Positions 11,541-25,240 of a stretch of DNA of 64,000 nucleotides are shown here, in pieces. Below the pieces are notes generated by a model. It saw nothing but the letters and a program-made list of their open reading frames with translations, searched no databases and was not told where the DNA came from. Origin of the DNA: Paragonimus westermani (taxonomy: Eukaryota > Platyhelminthes > Trematoda > Plagiorchiida > Troglotrematidae); NCBI GenBank assembly GCA_008508345.1, contig QNGE01001691.1, positions 18,951 through 82,950 on the forward strand. Direction: 5' to 3'. Numbering within the stretch: the first letter of the stretch is position 1; every line of letters starts with the position of its first letter. Made by a program: the position numbers and the translations under genes.

Positions 11541-14500
11541 TTTCCGGCTGGTCACTAACTTGCTTTTAACGCCGGATATTACATATTGATCAAGGGGTCC
11601 TTTTGGGGAATGATCTCGGGAATTTGGTTTTTCCTACTCCAGCAAAGTCACTCCAAGTTGCGACTGATGCGAAAATGCGTGGTAATGCGAGAGCGTGGCT
11701 GAAATGGCATATTGGTTGGTCTGGTATTCGTTGCGTTGAACGAGACCAGCCTCATCCATCTGCACAGCCACGATCTGACTTCATCGCTTGAAGTGTAGAG
11801 CACTCCATGTAGACGTCCCCCATGAAATTCACACTCGTCAGCTTCGAATGATTCAAATTTTGTGTAACGAACGGTTTGTTTTGAGCGTCCTTGAGGGTCC
11901 CAGCCCTCAATCTTTTGCGACTTTGTAACATCCTCGGGACCACTAAACCTCACGAGTGCAGATGTCAAAAGTTGCCCTCTCTACCAACGAGGAACACGGG
12001 GTAGACTTTTGCCTTGTCCTTAACCTCAAAAGCCCTTTGGGGATATTATGATCAATTCGAGAGGAGTGAGCAGGAGCTCAAGGATTTCGATTGTATCACT
12101 GGCAATTCTGATCTGTTCTTCCAAACCTACTTTTGTTGATCCATTATCCCCGGATTGCATTTTCGTTTGCTTTTAAGTAGCCGGTAGGACATGAGGCATG
12201 GGTTGCGCTTACTAGTGTTGTCAACGGGAGACCCGCTCCGGTCTGGACCCTTTTCCAAATGTCGCAGTGCTCTTGACAAAGCTGCCCACAGTGATATGGC
12301 ATAACCGCATGCACCACTTTCGGAGCCAAGCTGGAGGATGCTGAATTGTCGCGATTCGTCCTGAGAGTCAACGGGGCTACCAAACACGTTTCTCTCGCAA
12401 CAGCCAAATCTAGCTTCGCAGAGCCCTTTTGCAGCAATCCAGGACACCGGTTGCTCTGCTATTGAGAAGCAAGCGTGGAGCCACCGGCTTTGCCCGGTCG
12501 ATCGGGATTTCGACTACCTTTTTCATGCCTTCTGAAGTTCCCAGAAAACTTACAACATCCTCATCCCGGAACACCTGTGAGGTTACCATCAATCTAAATC
12601 AGTACATCAACCGTTGTAAGCACAGAACAAGGACGTCACAGAAGTTGTTTGCCGAGAACATAAGCATGGGACGTGTTCGCTCCAGAACTACCTCAGCTGC
12701 CCATAACGGTCACCTCGGAAAGTCACAAATGTCAGTCATTAGTTGGAAAGCCCACTCCTTTGGGGTGTGCACTCAGATGGTGCCCGTACTCATCGTGGTT
12801 ACTTCAACACCTAAGTATGTGCTCTCGCTTGAATATTCACGTGTAGTGCAGTGTTATCAATCCTCTTCACAACGCTTTTCGATGGCTGTCAAACAGATAT
12901 TGCCGGCTCCGCCGAAATTTTGTTACCGCTCGATTTACACGACAGTGTGCTGCTCCGAGCAGACTATGCACTGTTCATCCAAGTTGGTGTTGCTATGTTC
13001 ATGAAAAGTGACCCCCGCTTGACGAGATCCGAATTGTCTATTTTTTACGAAAATATCAAGGCTTGTGTCTTGTGCATCAACACGCACCCAGATGACTGTT
13101 GACGCTGACTTCAGTCTTTAGAGTTCCCGCTTCTGGTTCGTCAGATACCCTGCTGTACACAAGCGGGCACACAAAAGATAATTGAACGAACTTGGAGATT
13201 TCAACACAACGGTGGTATAATGACAATTCTCTCTTTGTTCGGCTGAAAAAGAGATTTTGCAGGCCAAAATCTCACAGTTCAGCTACCACTGAAGCAACTA
13301 GTGGACTGATCAGTCAGACTTGTGGCACTTTAAGCTCCGTTAACGTCGACTGTAATGTTCTGGAAATTCATGGGCGGTGTATACCGATTGGTATGCCCAC
13401 AGGCGTAAAGTTCGAGTGGTGATCTCATCGAGTTTCTCTGATACTGCGTAGTTCAGGGTTAGCGCGGTGGCTGACCTACTCGCGTCAGCATCTCTAAAGC
13501 CGGGATTGTGGGCGCTGCCGTAGCTAGCCAGTCGTGCCTAGTCCTGGGCGAAATTTCTGGAGAGACTGCCTTACAGAAACTCCACAATCACAATGTGTCC
13601 ACTTCCTCGTTGTAAGCTCTCCATTTAACCGTAAAACGCGTCGCGCAGAAGCTTGCACGGATCGACTAGGAGGGTATGGAGACGATCCAAATCCGGTCGA
13701 GCGCCTAAGGGTATACAGCTATGCCGCTTTGATCGCTACTCTTCAAGTTTACGGAGTAGCCCTTAGTGATTACAAGCGGTTTCTCAAGGCTCCCGGACTA
13801 CCACTTGACGTGAAGATAGATGGCACTGTTTCCGTAAACTCGGAACGTTCCATCAGGTTTTGGAAACGCCGCCGGGGGGAAGAGTACCTTGGGGCTCCCG
13901 CTCGCTACTCAGGCTGCAATTCCCATACACTGTGATTTCCCCAATGCCTGGTTACTGAGAAGCAAACACTTTGGCATCTCTGCTTCGAGACCTTCTGTTT
14001 TATTCAGGGAAAATGAAGGCGATGAAGATCTACGAAACCGTAGCCCTCAGAATACTGAGAATGTTAAATTACGAAATCCATCGGACCCGACTGTCATTGA
14101 CCGAAAATATAACGTGCGCTTACAGTGGTTTCATGAGACCAGCTCAATTTGGTATTCCGAAACCCTGCTGAAGACGGGGCTCTCTCCGTGGAGTGACGTG
14201 AGGTGGCGGTAGGCGCATAGTTATGAAGCAGAATAGTACGATACTGTTGGCCATGGAGCAGTTAACCCTTAGACTATCAAAGTCAAATGTCTCGAACGAG
14301 TAGTACTAGGGGAGACCAAAGTTAAATTGATTAAATATAGGCTTCCAACCCAACGAGGAGTGAGCTCACACACAGACAATCGTACCCAGCGAACCTCTTT
14401 ACTGAAAATGAGCTGTAGACAAGGAATATGATCAGGGTCATGTGGTAGGTGTAGTATTCATTGACTTTTACAAGACTTCTGAAAAGTCACCTCATCAGAG

Positions 14501-17500
14501 GCAGTGCGCAGAACTACACCCCCGCATATTGGGTTCGATGAACCTTCATGGATAAATCTACGTTCACACAGGATGGGCAGTAATATGTGCGTCTCTGAAG
14601 GAATAATTCAATACGGAGTGCTGCGATTACGGTGACGTTGCAAGCCTCGGTTTTGGGATTTCTTTTTTTCTTGCCTTACGTTATTGACCTCCCGAACTTT
14701 CTTGTAGTCCACCCATTGATGTTTTTGAGCGGCTCAAAATGTGACATATGATGGACACTTTAGATGAGTCAGCGTCCTTGTAGGCGGTTTCCAACCAGCT
14801 CTGAATATATGGCCAACACAAGGACTGCCTTCAGTGTCACGTTAGAAAAGTACCGTATGGCTTATTGGTTGATCAACTGTTGCTACGCCCACGCTCGCGC
14901 TCAGTGGGCAGAGACACATGTTATGATTCAGCAGGAGGCTCTTGCTTTTATTTTTTCCAGTGACTTCGAAGCCAGCATTTGTTGGCAATAGAATACTGAA
15001 AAAGGCGTTCGTATGCTCTGAATGTTTGAAACTTTCGACAAGCTCACATTCGGCACGTCCTAGAAGTACTCAGTCACGTCTTTGAGGCCCAATCTAAGGC
15101 AGTCTTAATGAAACCATTAAGTTTAATGGAAAATTTGAGTGAGCAGAGCCTATGGATGTTCTTCTGACACGTGAACGTTAAAAATGGACTACAAACTTGA
15201 TGTCTTTCTATCGAAAAGGTGAGATATGGCAAGAGACGCTGACGATTGAAGCTATCTAAGCCATTTGGGCCCCCAACAAAGGCCCCGTGAAGCCAAACAA
15301 CCGAGTCTGAGTTCAAGCTCCTTGGAGTTCCTCAGAATTACTGATTATTCTTTTTAGCGCACAACGCAAGAATTTGCTGTCATCGATGGCTGTCACAGGT
15401 GTTGTACTTAAAATCTTTCAGGAGAACCATCCTCCTGGCGCGTTTTAGTTCTTGCGCGCTTTAAAGAAAATCAGAACTCACGTTTCATGAGATTTAGGTA
15501 AAGTTAAGCTACAAGTAAGCGGTTGCTATAGAAACGTTGAAGTATGCTGGGAAAGTTCTTGAGGTGCCGTTTAGTAACTGGGACATTTTTGGCAACCACC
15601 GTGAAAACAAACTACTATCAGTGTTACATCGGCTGTGTTTCCTTGTTAAGTGTCACCTGCCATCCACTATATAAGAAGATGACTTTCCATGTGATACCTT
15701 CTTCCCGTGAAAACGAATACACGAATTTCAGCGACCAAAATAGTCCTTGTTAATTGAGTGCATTTCTACAATTTTGTCACGGAGAAAAACGGGTTTTACA
15801 CGATAAATAATACTTGATGTATGGAAAGAACACCTTTCTGTGAGTTTGAGGGTTTGATGCAGGCACCCTTGCACGCCAGAATGCGATAACACCAAGCCTT
15901 CAGACATTCTTTGAAATTGGGTGCTTTAAGTTTTAAGTAGAGATGAGATGAAACATAACAGAAAATATGGCGAGGTTTCAGTGGGGTTTGACGACGGCAA
16001 AGACATTGGCCAACCATTTAGAAACGCATTTTTCGATGTCACGTTCTTTTTTTCACGTTGAATCTGAAATATAAAGTTACGCATGTTTAAGTGCGTCAGG
16101 TGGCATACCTTTCACTAAATTCGCAGTTAACCTAATACATGTTGACACTACCATTTTGTTGCAACAGTTCAAACGCGGCGGCCTAGAAATTACGTATCGG
16201 CAGGGTCAACAGTTATTAGTCATATTCATGGCTGCCGGTGAGGACATGGTAGAAACACTGGCTATCAACGATTACATTCGCCGTTATTCGGAGTGCGCTC
16301 TGTCGACATGTTAAAACAGAAGATTCGCGGAGGTGTGAACAAATTTCAGATCGAGTAAATATTAGGGTCTAAAGTGCATTACTAACCTTCATGTGGGCTA
16401 GAACTTACAAGAATATTGCAAGAACAAACACAGAATTTCCAACCCGCGTGCCGTTCTTGAAAGGACGATGAAATTACTGGCAGGTTGATATGCAGTTCAC
16501 AACATGATAGATCAGCATTATCTTCTGAATGTAGTTGCAGAAAAATCAGCTTGCTGATTCAAGTTTTTATGTACATCCACGTGAGAAAGAATGGTGTGAT
16601 CGAAGATATATGCGCCTGAGAGATGTGGCAGAAATTTCCGTTTTTGGAAAATTGAGCATGGGATAGGATCGTTGTTTGTTGCGAAGTGTGTGTTACGCGC
16701 TCTTCTGAGACTATGGAAATTCTGGTAGTGTGTCTTTCCTCAAACCCCGCAATGATGTGAAAAATTTACCAACCACTTGCACGTGCGGAATGTGGGAACA
16801 CGGTGATGCACGTTTGGCCTGTTAATGTTCACGTCAAAATCCGGCGCAAATTTTGTGGGATTGTATATTTCAGGAACAGCCCTAAAATGCCACTGTACTA
16901 TGCACTCTCAGATTAGGGGTTCGTGCATTCCAACGTGAAGTGGCAATACATGCATTACGAGGCTCCCATAATCTTTTGATTTGATGAAGGGCAAAATTTC
17001 TCTCCCATGCGGGGATGCCTGGAGAGCTTTTACAACGCAGTTCCATTTTCTAACGGAATTACTTGTAATTAATGGTCTCCACTTGTTCAACGTGGGGCAT
17101 AAATGTCAACATTTCTAAACTGTCTGTCAAGGATTCTCCCAAGAACGAGCTTCCTCTTTGAAGTGACACCGACAAACAGTACATGTGGAAATTATATTTG
17201 CAGATTGGCTTTCCTTGTCAAACCGGTCGCTGGAGGTGTACCAAGATTAGTTTTTAGACGAAATTGTTTCGTATAGCGGCTATTATACGGAGGAGTCGGA
17301 GGCTAGAGTTCCGCTGTCGACTGCTGAATAACCCTGAATTGTGTGGTTTTTCTGCAGGCGCTACACAGTCACTTAATTTGGGAACAAACAATGGTGATCT
17401 TTTTAACACAAGTACAACGTGCGATAAGTTTCGGAACTACTGTACACATCTTACCAAAGACAGGCCAGTAAAGTATGTAGTTCACTATGCAGCCCTCTTA

Positions 17501-19437
17501 AAAGGTTTATTTTGGACAACTCTTTGTCCTCGCTGAGGATAACTATAGCCGAACATGTGCAGCCTTGTTCGTTACACTCCATACGCTCTTATATCCAGTA
17601 GGCGTGTTGTGGCGGCGATAGTTTTTGAAGGCTGCAAATGGAGGTGCATAAGTTGTCATGGTTCCTAAGACAATTCTCACCGGGTTGTTCTCTCCTAAAT
17701 GTAACAAAGAGGTTGGTGACAAACGGCCGGATTTTTTAGAAGAGGCGTTCACAGATTATTCGCCAGCAATTCGGAAGACGGTAGAGATAATCGCACTACG
17801 ATTTTGTGTCCGTGCGTCAAGCTGGCACTGAATAACAACATGCGGTAGGCAGTCAAGCAAATGCGGTTGTGTTGATGCAAGTACGGATGACATACTTGGT
17901 CAAATTAAACATCCTATACGAATAGTTAACTAGATGTGTATGAATGAGTGATTGAATGAATGCAGGCATGCCTTTGTTGAGTATGCAAAGTTTTTTCTTC
18001 TCTGTTTTGGATGCTTCTATTTTATGCCTTGTTAAGGTTCGACGGTAGGAGTGGCCGGCGACATTTATAAATAGACTGACACGAGCTGCTGATATAAGCA
18101 AAAGCGACAAGAGGCTAAGTGGTGAGCGAGGAATAACCAGCTTTTCTGGACTCTTCTGGAAGTTTGTAGTAGGCGGGCTGGTGACGGCAGGCCGATATGG
18201 ATTGGCACTTATCAAAGTGATCATTGAACTGTACGCCTTTTTATATTCTAAACACCTCGACTGGCTTTTCACAGGGGGGGTTCGGGAGAAAATCGTTATC
18301 CATCCACGAGCAAAAAGACGTATGCGTATTGGTGGTTTGTGAGAGTAAGAAAGCCTATGACTTTATCGCTCGGTTTAAGTCAAATAAAAATAATGCATAT
18401 GGAGAGCAAACTATGTGGCAAAAGAAAAATCTTACTTATAACCGTCTGTGGCGACGGAGAGACTAGCCCCAGTTTGGCTTATCTGTTGACCGAGGAGGAG
18501 ACTGGGGCAGAAAGTTTGAATGTCCAATGTGAATCGACCGCACTGAGGGTTTCTTTTATTTGTCGACGACGGCGCTCAACTACTTAATTTTCAGCTAGGT
18601 TGCAAGTTACAGATGACGTTAGTGGCACTTCAAAGTGTGCAGTACCTCAGTGAAACAATCACTCCCAAGTGACAGGCAGCGATTGCTGATCAAAGTAACA
18701 AACTATCATGAGGTACCCCTCAGCCTTGAACGAAGATTTGCAAAATCGTTTGATCATTGAGTTGGGCATCGGGACTGTTCTGGGCCGTCGAGTAAAGCAA
18801 GTGATCTTCGTGATAAGATAGGGCCCACCACTAGACATAGGTAGCAAACCAGAAGTATCCACTGTACATACAGCAATCATGTTGAAAGTGTTGGATATCG
18901 GCTTAAGGAGCTGATGTGGAAGGGGTAACTCTACTCTGCTGGTAGGTTAAACAGGCAATCACTAAGCCTCTGCCATTATATTACATACTGGGCCAAGCGC
19001 ATCTACCGAAGGTGAATTCGTTCGTCACTTGGATTCTAGGATGAGCGATGCGAGACAGATCAGCGCGTACGCATCGCTAGTGCAGGGCTGTAACTCTTGA
19101 GGGCCGTTGTCATGATAAAATGTAGCAGTAACTCTTGCCTTCAGATTCCGGCGAAGCCTGAACTGTGAGGTGCAGAGCTGACTGTTGATACGACACGAGA
19201 ATGTTGTCTGTGAGCATCAACCACAACGCTATTACCGCCAGAAAACAGGCGAATTCAGTGTAAATCGAGACACCATGTACAAATATGAAACATCACGGAG
19301 CATGTCTACCAGATCTGTCCTCAGGGCCGGGAGATGGCTGTTTGTTTTCAATAAAGCTTATAGACTCGCTTCTTTCAAGGACGTGCCAGATTTGACGGTC
19401 GGCCGCCTGAATAGAAAACAACACGACGGAACCTGCC
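11541..19437. other. Region without supported genes
   Basis: From 11.6 to 14.2 kb G+C is higher, with overlapping ORFs on both strands (the longest plus-strand one at 12429-13004, 191 codons; minus-strand frames at 11648-11968 and 12127-12592). None shows recognisable motifs, and the strand is ambiguous; a decayed mobile element is possible. From 14.2 to 19.4 kb I see nothing specific. Confidence 0.5.
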
Positions 19438-21573
19438 ATGGTTCGTTCTGACCGAAAGCAGACATCCAGGAAAGATAGCAACCAGTCGCCACAGTCCTTC
19501 AGTGCTATGTTAGATAATAGCACCGGCTGCGGTATTCGAATGCTCAGAACCTACCTAGGTTCACTTCTTCTTGACTTAGACTCCGTGGACCAGAACTACC
19601 ACACGTTTCACAGCGCAATTCGAAAAGCAGACGACTTATTTATACCGCGCAAACTGTGCATTTTCTCTTATCGGCCACCCCTTCCACGCAGGATACGTCG
19701 TCTTCTCGATAACCGTTCCCAATTATTCGCGAAGCATAAGCTTACTGGAAACTCAGAGGACCTAAGCGCGTTCCACATTGTCCGAAACAGGTGTAGGCGG
19801 GAAATCCGCGAACACACCAAACTCGTACAAGAGAAGATCCTCATAAGAGCCCGCGGGAACAAAAACTTCTTATTCAAGCATATGCGACGACTAAGAAAGA
19901 ACAAACCTTCAGCTCTTTCTTTACGACTACCCAACGGGGAGACTTCATCTGACTCCCTAGTTGTGGCCGAGTTATTCAGGGAGTACTTCTCGGCAATCTA
20001 TAACGTCGTATCCCCGAGCTGGCATCCTGTACTACCGTTGCAGAAGTTCAGGCAACCACTCGTGACCGCTGAGTTTTCTGTGCTAGATGTCGAAGACCTT
20101 TTACTCAAGGTTAATCCTTACGGTGCAATGGGTCCCGACATGATCCATCCCAGAATACTCAAGGAAGCAGCTGTTAGTTTGGCTGAACCCCTTTATAAGC
20201 TGTTCAAGCAAACACTCCAGACTAGCATCCTCCCTAGCGCATGGAAAGAGGCGATGGTCACACCCATATTTAAAGTGGGTGACCGGCACTCTCCGGCTAG
20301 TTATCGGCCAATCAGCCTCACTAGCATCCCGTGCAAAATAATGGAGCGCCTACTAAAGCGCGCCATACTCAATCACTTCTTATCAAATAATCTTTTTTCT
20401 TCCACACAGCATGGCTTCCTTCCTAATCGGTCATGCATAACAAACATGCTTATTTTCATGGATAGTCTGACGGAGGCCAAAGACAATGGCCTCATCTCTG
20501 ATGCCATCTTCTTTGATTTTGCCAAGGCTTTTGACCGTGTCCCACACGGCCCCCTGAAACACAAACTGGAAGCCTACGGTATTCAAGGAGAGGTTCTTCG
20601 CTGGATTGCCTCTTTTCTTGATAATAGAACGTTTAGGGTCAAGACCGGAGCAGACCTTTCGTCTCCCTCTTTCATTTCTGCGGGAGTTCCCCAAGGGTCA
20701 GTTCTAGGTCCTTTGTTATTCCTCATTTACATCAACGACCTTCCAAGCAACATTTCCAGCAGCGTCCTCTTATATGCGGACGACCTAAAAATCTGGAATG
20801 CCACTGATCCCAGCGCACTACAAATTGATCTTGACGCGATCAAGCGCTGGTCGGACGATTGGAGTCTCCCACTAAATGACAATAAATGTGCTCACATGTC
20901 ACTCGGTGGAGATTCTGGCAATGCCTTCATGATTCATAGCGCATCTGGCACAGTAGATATCATGAGAATCGACCTGAAGAAAGATCTGGGCATCTGGTTG
21001 TCATCTAACTTGTCCTTCACGTATCACCATGAGATGGCGGCAAAAAAGGGATTTGCCGTTCTTATGATGATTAGGCGCACTTTCCCCCGCATGGACAAGA
21101 ACGCTTTTCAAACGCTTTACGGGACTTATATAAGACCGCTCCTCGAGTATGCCAATCAGGTCGTGTATACCGGCCTGCAGAGAGACATATTAGCTGTTGA
21201 GCGTGTCCAGCGCGCGGCCACCAAGATGGTCGCGGGCCTGAGTAATGTTACTTACGAGTCTCGACTTGAAATTCTTGACCTTTACCCACTTGAATTTCGA
21301 AGACTTCGCAAAGATTTAATACTCACACACTTCTTCTTTAGAGTAGGTCTTCTAGAACAGTTTTTCACTGTAGCGAATGGTGATGGCCGGCGAGGACATA
21401 ATAGGAAGCTTTCCGAACTTCGTCCTCGGACCTTTCTTAGGCAGCAGTTCTTCTCTTACAGGGTTATTAAGTATTGGAACAGCCTTCCTTCTGAGGTCGT
21501 CAGTAGCACTTCTAGGGATCGTTTTAAAGCTTTGCTTGATTCTCATTTATCTAAAATTGCATTATGCGAATAA
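19438..21573 (+). CDS. LINE reverse transcriptase, CR1-like, intact 711-codon frame
   Basis: This is an RNA-dependent DNA polymerase for target-primed reverse transcription. Visible RT blocks: MGPDMIHPRILKEA (about 232-245), PASYRPISLTSIPCKIMER (about 284-302), STQHGFLPNRS (about 323-333), the catalytic block FFDFAKAFDRVPH with Asp at 360, SAGVPQGSVLGPLLFLIYIN (motif B, about 413-432), and YADD at 446-449 with both catalytic aspartates. The C-terminal part contains IRPLLEYANQVVYTGLQRD and KYWNSLPSEVV, typical of CR1/jockey proteins. Residues 1 to about 120 match the linker between endonuclease and RT; the apurinic-type endonuclease itself is missing. The first ATG may not be a natural start, because truncation left the frame open. 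Likely unable to mobilise without a nuclease supplied elsewhere. Confidence 0.9.
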   Translation: MVRSDRKQTSRKDSNQSPQSFSAMLDNSTGCGIRMLRTYLGSLLLDLDSVDQNYHTFHSAIRKADDLFIPRKLCIFSYRPPLPRRIRRLLDNRSQLFAKHKLTGNSEDLSAFHIVRNRCRREIREHTKLVQEKILIRARGNKNFLFKHMRRLRKNKPSALSLRLPNGETSSDSLVVAELFREYFSAIYNVVSPSWHPVLPLQKFRQPLVTAEFSVLDVEDLLLKVNPYGAMGPDMIHPRILKEAAVSLAEPLYKLFKQTLQTSILPSAWKEAMVTPIFKVGDRHSPASYRPISLTSIPCKIMERLLKRAILNHFLSNNLFSSTQHGFLPNRSCITNMLIFMDSLTEAKDNGLISDAIFFDFAKAFDRVPHGPLKHKLEAYGIQGEVLRWIASFLDNRTFRVKTGADLSSPSFISAGVPQGSVLGPLLFLIYINDLPSNISSSVLLYADDLKIWNATDPSALQIDLDAIKRWSDDWSLPLNDNKCAHMSLGGDSGNAFMIHSASGTVDIMRIDLKKDLGIWLSSNLSFTYHHEMAAKKGFAVLMMIRRTFPRMDKNAFQTLYGTYIRPLLEYANQVVYTGLQRDILAVERVQRAATKMVAGLSNVTYESRLEILDLYPLEFRRLRKDLILTHFFFRVGLLEQFFTVANGDGRRGHNRKLSELRPRTFLRQQFFSYRVIKYWNSLPSEVVSSTSRDRFKALLDSHLSKIALCE

Positions 21574-21742
21574 TCTTTCTCTGTTCTTGGTATGCACTGT
21601 AATCTCCATGTGCGGTGCTTCACCCTGTTTTCAATGATCGCCTTTCAGATCAACAGAAGCCCGCTGACACTGAGCAAGGAAAACCGACTGGATCCAGGAA
21701 CCTTGGGCCGTTGCCTCGAACCCGTGTATCAATCGCTGCAAT
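19438..21742 (+). mobile_element. CR1-type non-LTR retrotransposon, 5' truncated
   Basis: The element consists of an intact RT frame (19438-21573), a roughly 170 bp 3' UTR and a tail with two 8-mer units (AATCGCTG) at 21729-21742. I found no endonuclease domain or ORF1 upstream, so it appears 5' truncated, as most LINE copies are. The exact 5' boundary is uncertain, somewhere near 19.4-19.5 kb. Its 3' UTR recurs at 8930-9035 and, on the minus strand, at 25241-25420. The absence of stops suggests a fairly recent insertion. Assignment to the CR1/jockey group rests on the RT motifs and the repeat-type tail rather than poly(A). Confidence 0.85.
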
Positions 21743-24700
21743 CGCTGAAAATCGCAGTCGTTACGCGGTCGAGGTGGTATAGCATGATGGCAGTGGATAA
21801 TGCACTCTTATTACTGCCGAAGGCTTCCACAAACATTCCGGATAACCCACAGCTGCCCCTGACATTACCACGGAGCAAACTTAACCAAGTTCGCATGACT
21901 CCGACTAGCCGTGGAGTGAGCCGTTCAAATTTACTAACAACCTTGTTAAGTCGACGGATGGCACCGAGTGCTTTAGGACCGGAAAGTTTCGAATTTTTCT
22001 TACCTCATACAACACTGATTAAACGGTGCTAATCAGCTTGGTCTACTAAAGGCCTCATAGCAGTTTAGCCGAGAATTTAGTTCTTTCCAATGACTATCGC
22101 ACAGAGAGTTAACGAGCTGTTCTGGTGGTACTTTCCTCGATGAACTGCAACCACAACCTTCGTAAGTGTTCTTCTAGGTTTTACTCTTCAAATAACACCG
22201 AGGCATTTTGTTGACCACCCAAAAAGGCTTCCGGGGATCAGACCCACTCAAAGGTGGATATCGTCTTCCCAACATCCATCGTCTTCATTTGCAATTCAGC
22301 TTGTCAACAGGCGCTAGATTGAGGCCGTCATATCATCGTGGTTCACCAGTAATATGACCAGGTTTAAGAACGATGCTCAACCTCGTTCTCCTAACATACT
22401 GAAGGCAGTCTTCGATACTACAGTGGCTGCTGTGTCTTGCCGACCGTGCTTGCTCATGAAGAAATGCTATGGGGACTATCTGGTAGACACTAGGAAGCCA
22501 CACGATGTGTGAATCAGCAACTTGTATGCCCCTCTGAATCGTTAAAAGGATTAGCCAAATTCCCATGAATCGGCCAAAATGGTAGGGAAGTTCTCCGGAG
22601 AAAGTCGGGTGTTTAGAGGGTATATATCTGTGCTCTGTCGATTACGATTTTCGAGATTTTCGAGGAGTCCGAGAGGTTTGCGAACGATTTCTTGGAGCCG
22701 CTAGGCTGCGATGTAACAGGGAGATAGACGAAACTGCTCCGGATAACTCGGAACCTTGTTTAGGATAGGCGACACACCTTGAGATAGGGTACCTACTGTT
22801 AGTGAAACCCATTTTTCCCGTCCAAAACCGCCTCCTTCCTCGAGAAGACGATCCTATCCGATCATTATAAGCGGAAATGTCGTGAACATTCGAGAGGTGA
22901 CCTCCACTAGTTTTTTACCTGTCTGGCCTTTATTCCGCTACGCTCATTGGTGGTTTAGTGACCTTAACTGTTTTTTGATGTCTGTCTTTCGGTTTTCTGA
23001 TTCGAGAATGTTGGTAGATCACTATACATCCTATAAATACCATGCAATTTTTCTCCTTGTTGCACACGTTTCGGAGCCGAACAAAGCTGCTTTTTGCACC
23101 CGTCCATTGGTTTGTCTTGAGCGCAATTAACGGGGACCGCCGCGTATTTTTGGGACCAAGATTGCCGTGTTAATTACATCAAGGAGCATAGCCCGATTTC
23201 CTATCAATCGCCTTGTTATATCGGTGAGGAAAAAGTGTACCGAGTCAAGGGTTACAAGACCTACATACCTTCGCTGGGATCGAGCTGGATATCCTATTTA
23301 CTCTGATTGCGATAAGGTATGCTTATTAGAGGACACGCATATCGGTACCTTCGTCCCAGAACCCTCAAGACCATTCAGTAAACTAGACACAGAAATCAAA
23401 GAGCACACCTTTCCATCGGATGTGAAGATCTATAAGGCTAGATTTTTCGACAACTTAGGGATCTGAACATTCCCAAAAGTTGCTGGATCACATGAAGATG
23501 GACTTAACTAATTCGTAAACTTGCGAGAGGTATTTACGGTCTGCTTGCTCTGGACTTTCAAAAGTGCACTGAAAAAGGAGTCCTCACTATAAACTGTCAC
23601 GGGGCGGTGGTTTGTCCCATACATAAGAACGGGACGAGACACCACCTGAATACCATCCATCTGTGAGCTTGGCAAGCATCACGGTGAAACTCCTCGGCCA
23701 GTAAAAGTGGAGATCGAAACCCATCCGATCTAATTTGGGCCCCTTACTCCAGCCCAAAAACGCTTCAGGCGTAGTCGTTCTCGTCTCACAAATATTCTTC
23801 TGGCGTATGGGGAATTGAACGAGAACAGTGGACCAGGGTCATGACGTAGATGCGGTTTCCATTAAAGTCGGTAAGTTTTATGACAACGTACCTCACCACA
23901 GCCTGTGTATAGAACACTGTTAGATTGGGTGGATATACTTCACGAGGAATATCTGCGCTTTTGTGTGGTAGAGAGCGGCGTGTCCGTGTAGGAAGGGATA
24001 ATCCACCCAAAGTGATTTGATGAACGGCATGTACAGAGTTCGCGTTTAGTGCCTCCCCTCTTCTCGATTCATGTCAGTGAGCGTCCGGACCTCCTGAACG
24101 TGCCTTCATTGCTGTTTACGGACAACCACAAAATGTGGCAGATTGTGGATAACTCACGAGGTACGGAGGCCCTGTGGGAGGCTCCGAAACAGCTTCGGAT
24201 GTGGCCAGCAGATTAGCTGCCGCTAATAAGTAGGGGCAGATACACAGTGTTACGTTCCGGTTCTGCTGAATTTTTTCACGTTACCTTACACAAGAGAGGT
24301 GCTAAAACCTAGTTTCAAGGACTGTCTTTCAGGTCAGCTGAAAAACGTTGGATATCGAAGCGGAACAACGAAGTAAAGTGACTCGGGCTCCCAACCTCAA
24401 ATTCGTCGACTAATAGCCGGAAATCGCTGAAACCGAGTTGTCTGTAGTGAGTCTGCAGGTGAGTCTTGGTTCCCTCATCTTCGGCGACCACAAGGTCAGC
24501 AGTCAATGGAGCTAGGCTGTCGACAGATGCTCCCGTATGCTACGGGTGACTAGTTGACCATTCAGTGGTTATGATGGGGGGCGTTCTGTAAGTCCTCTGC
24601 TGCATTTGCGAGAACTTACCTCGAATAGTGCGTCTAGGCCGAACTGCCATGTTATGTGTGTGATGCGGTAGCACAAAAGAGGTTCATGCCTTCGGACACT

Positions 24701-25240
24701 CGTCTGTCTCTCGATATACCCAGAAAAACTTGGCAGACTGGGAGTGTGTTCACCGTTTTACCAACGACTACGGAGTGCCCCGATTCTAGCATACAATGTA
24801 TTCACCCAGCGTGTTTGTCCTGATTCCTCCGGGTTTTCTACACCGGCACGGCCACAGATTTTCCTTGGACAACTCCCGAGGTCGAATAAACCTCGTTTTG
24901 ACGATGTAAGATTTTAATCTCGTCTGTCTCGGTGCGTCATAGATCACTGGAATACATTTCCAGAGGATGTGGTGCCTTCGCAATCAGTCAGAAATTTTAT
25001 GTGCAAGCTTGATGTTACTGGACTGCAGTGTACTCTCTTCCCATACGTGTGCTACTACTTGCACGTTACCTTATATCAAATAATCACATGTTATTCGTCC
25101 CTCACGTGTTTTCATCAACGGCCCTTGCCAACAACTACCGATTTGTCTGGCCTAACACACTGTCCCTCACACACCAGTTAACTGATTTCTCTGTTACATG
25201 AATGGTGCAGCGAGACTGCTGTGCCGATAGCGTAGACATT

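Noticed and set aside
12429..13004. 191-codon plus-strand ORF
   Set aside because: No motif. Overlapping frames are open on the minus strand and composition is not clearly protein-like; the strand cannot be decided.
13534..14212. Overlapping plus-strand ORFs (133 and 107 codons)
   Set aside because: No recognised domain, and the neighbouring frames do not join through plausible introns. Mentioned only as part of the GC-richer region.
17853..18272. 139-codon minus-strand ORF
   Set aside because: No recognisable motif or splice context. Ser/Leu-rich composition is compatible with a chance frame in AT-rich DNA.
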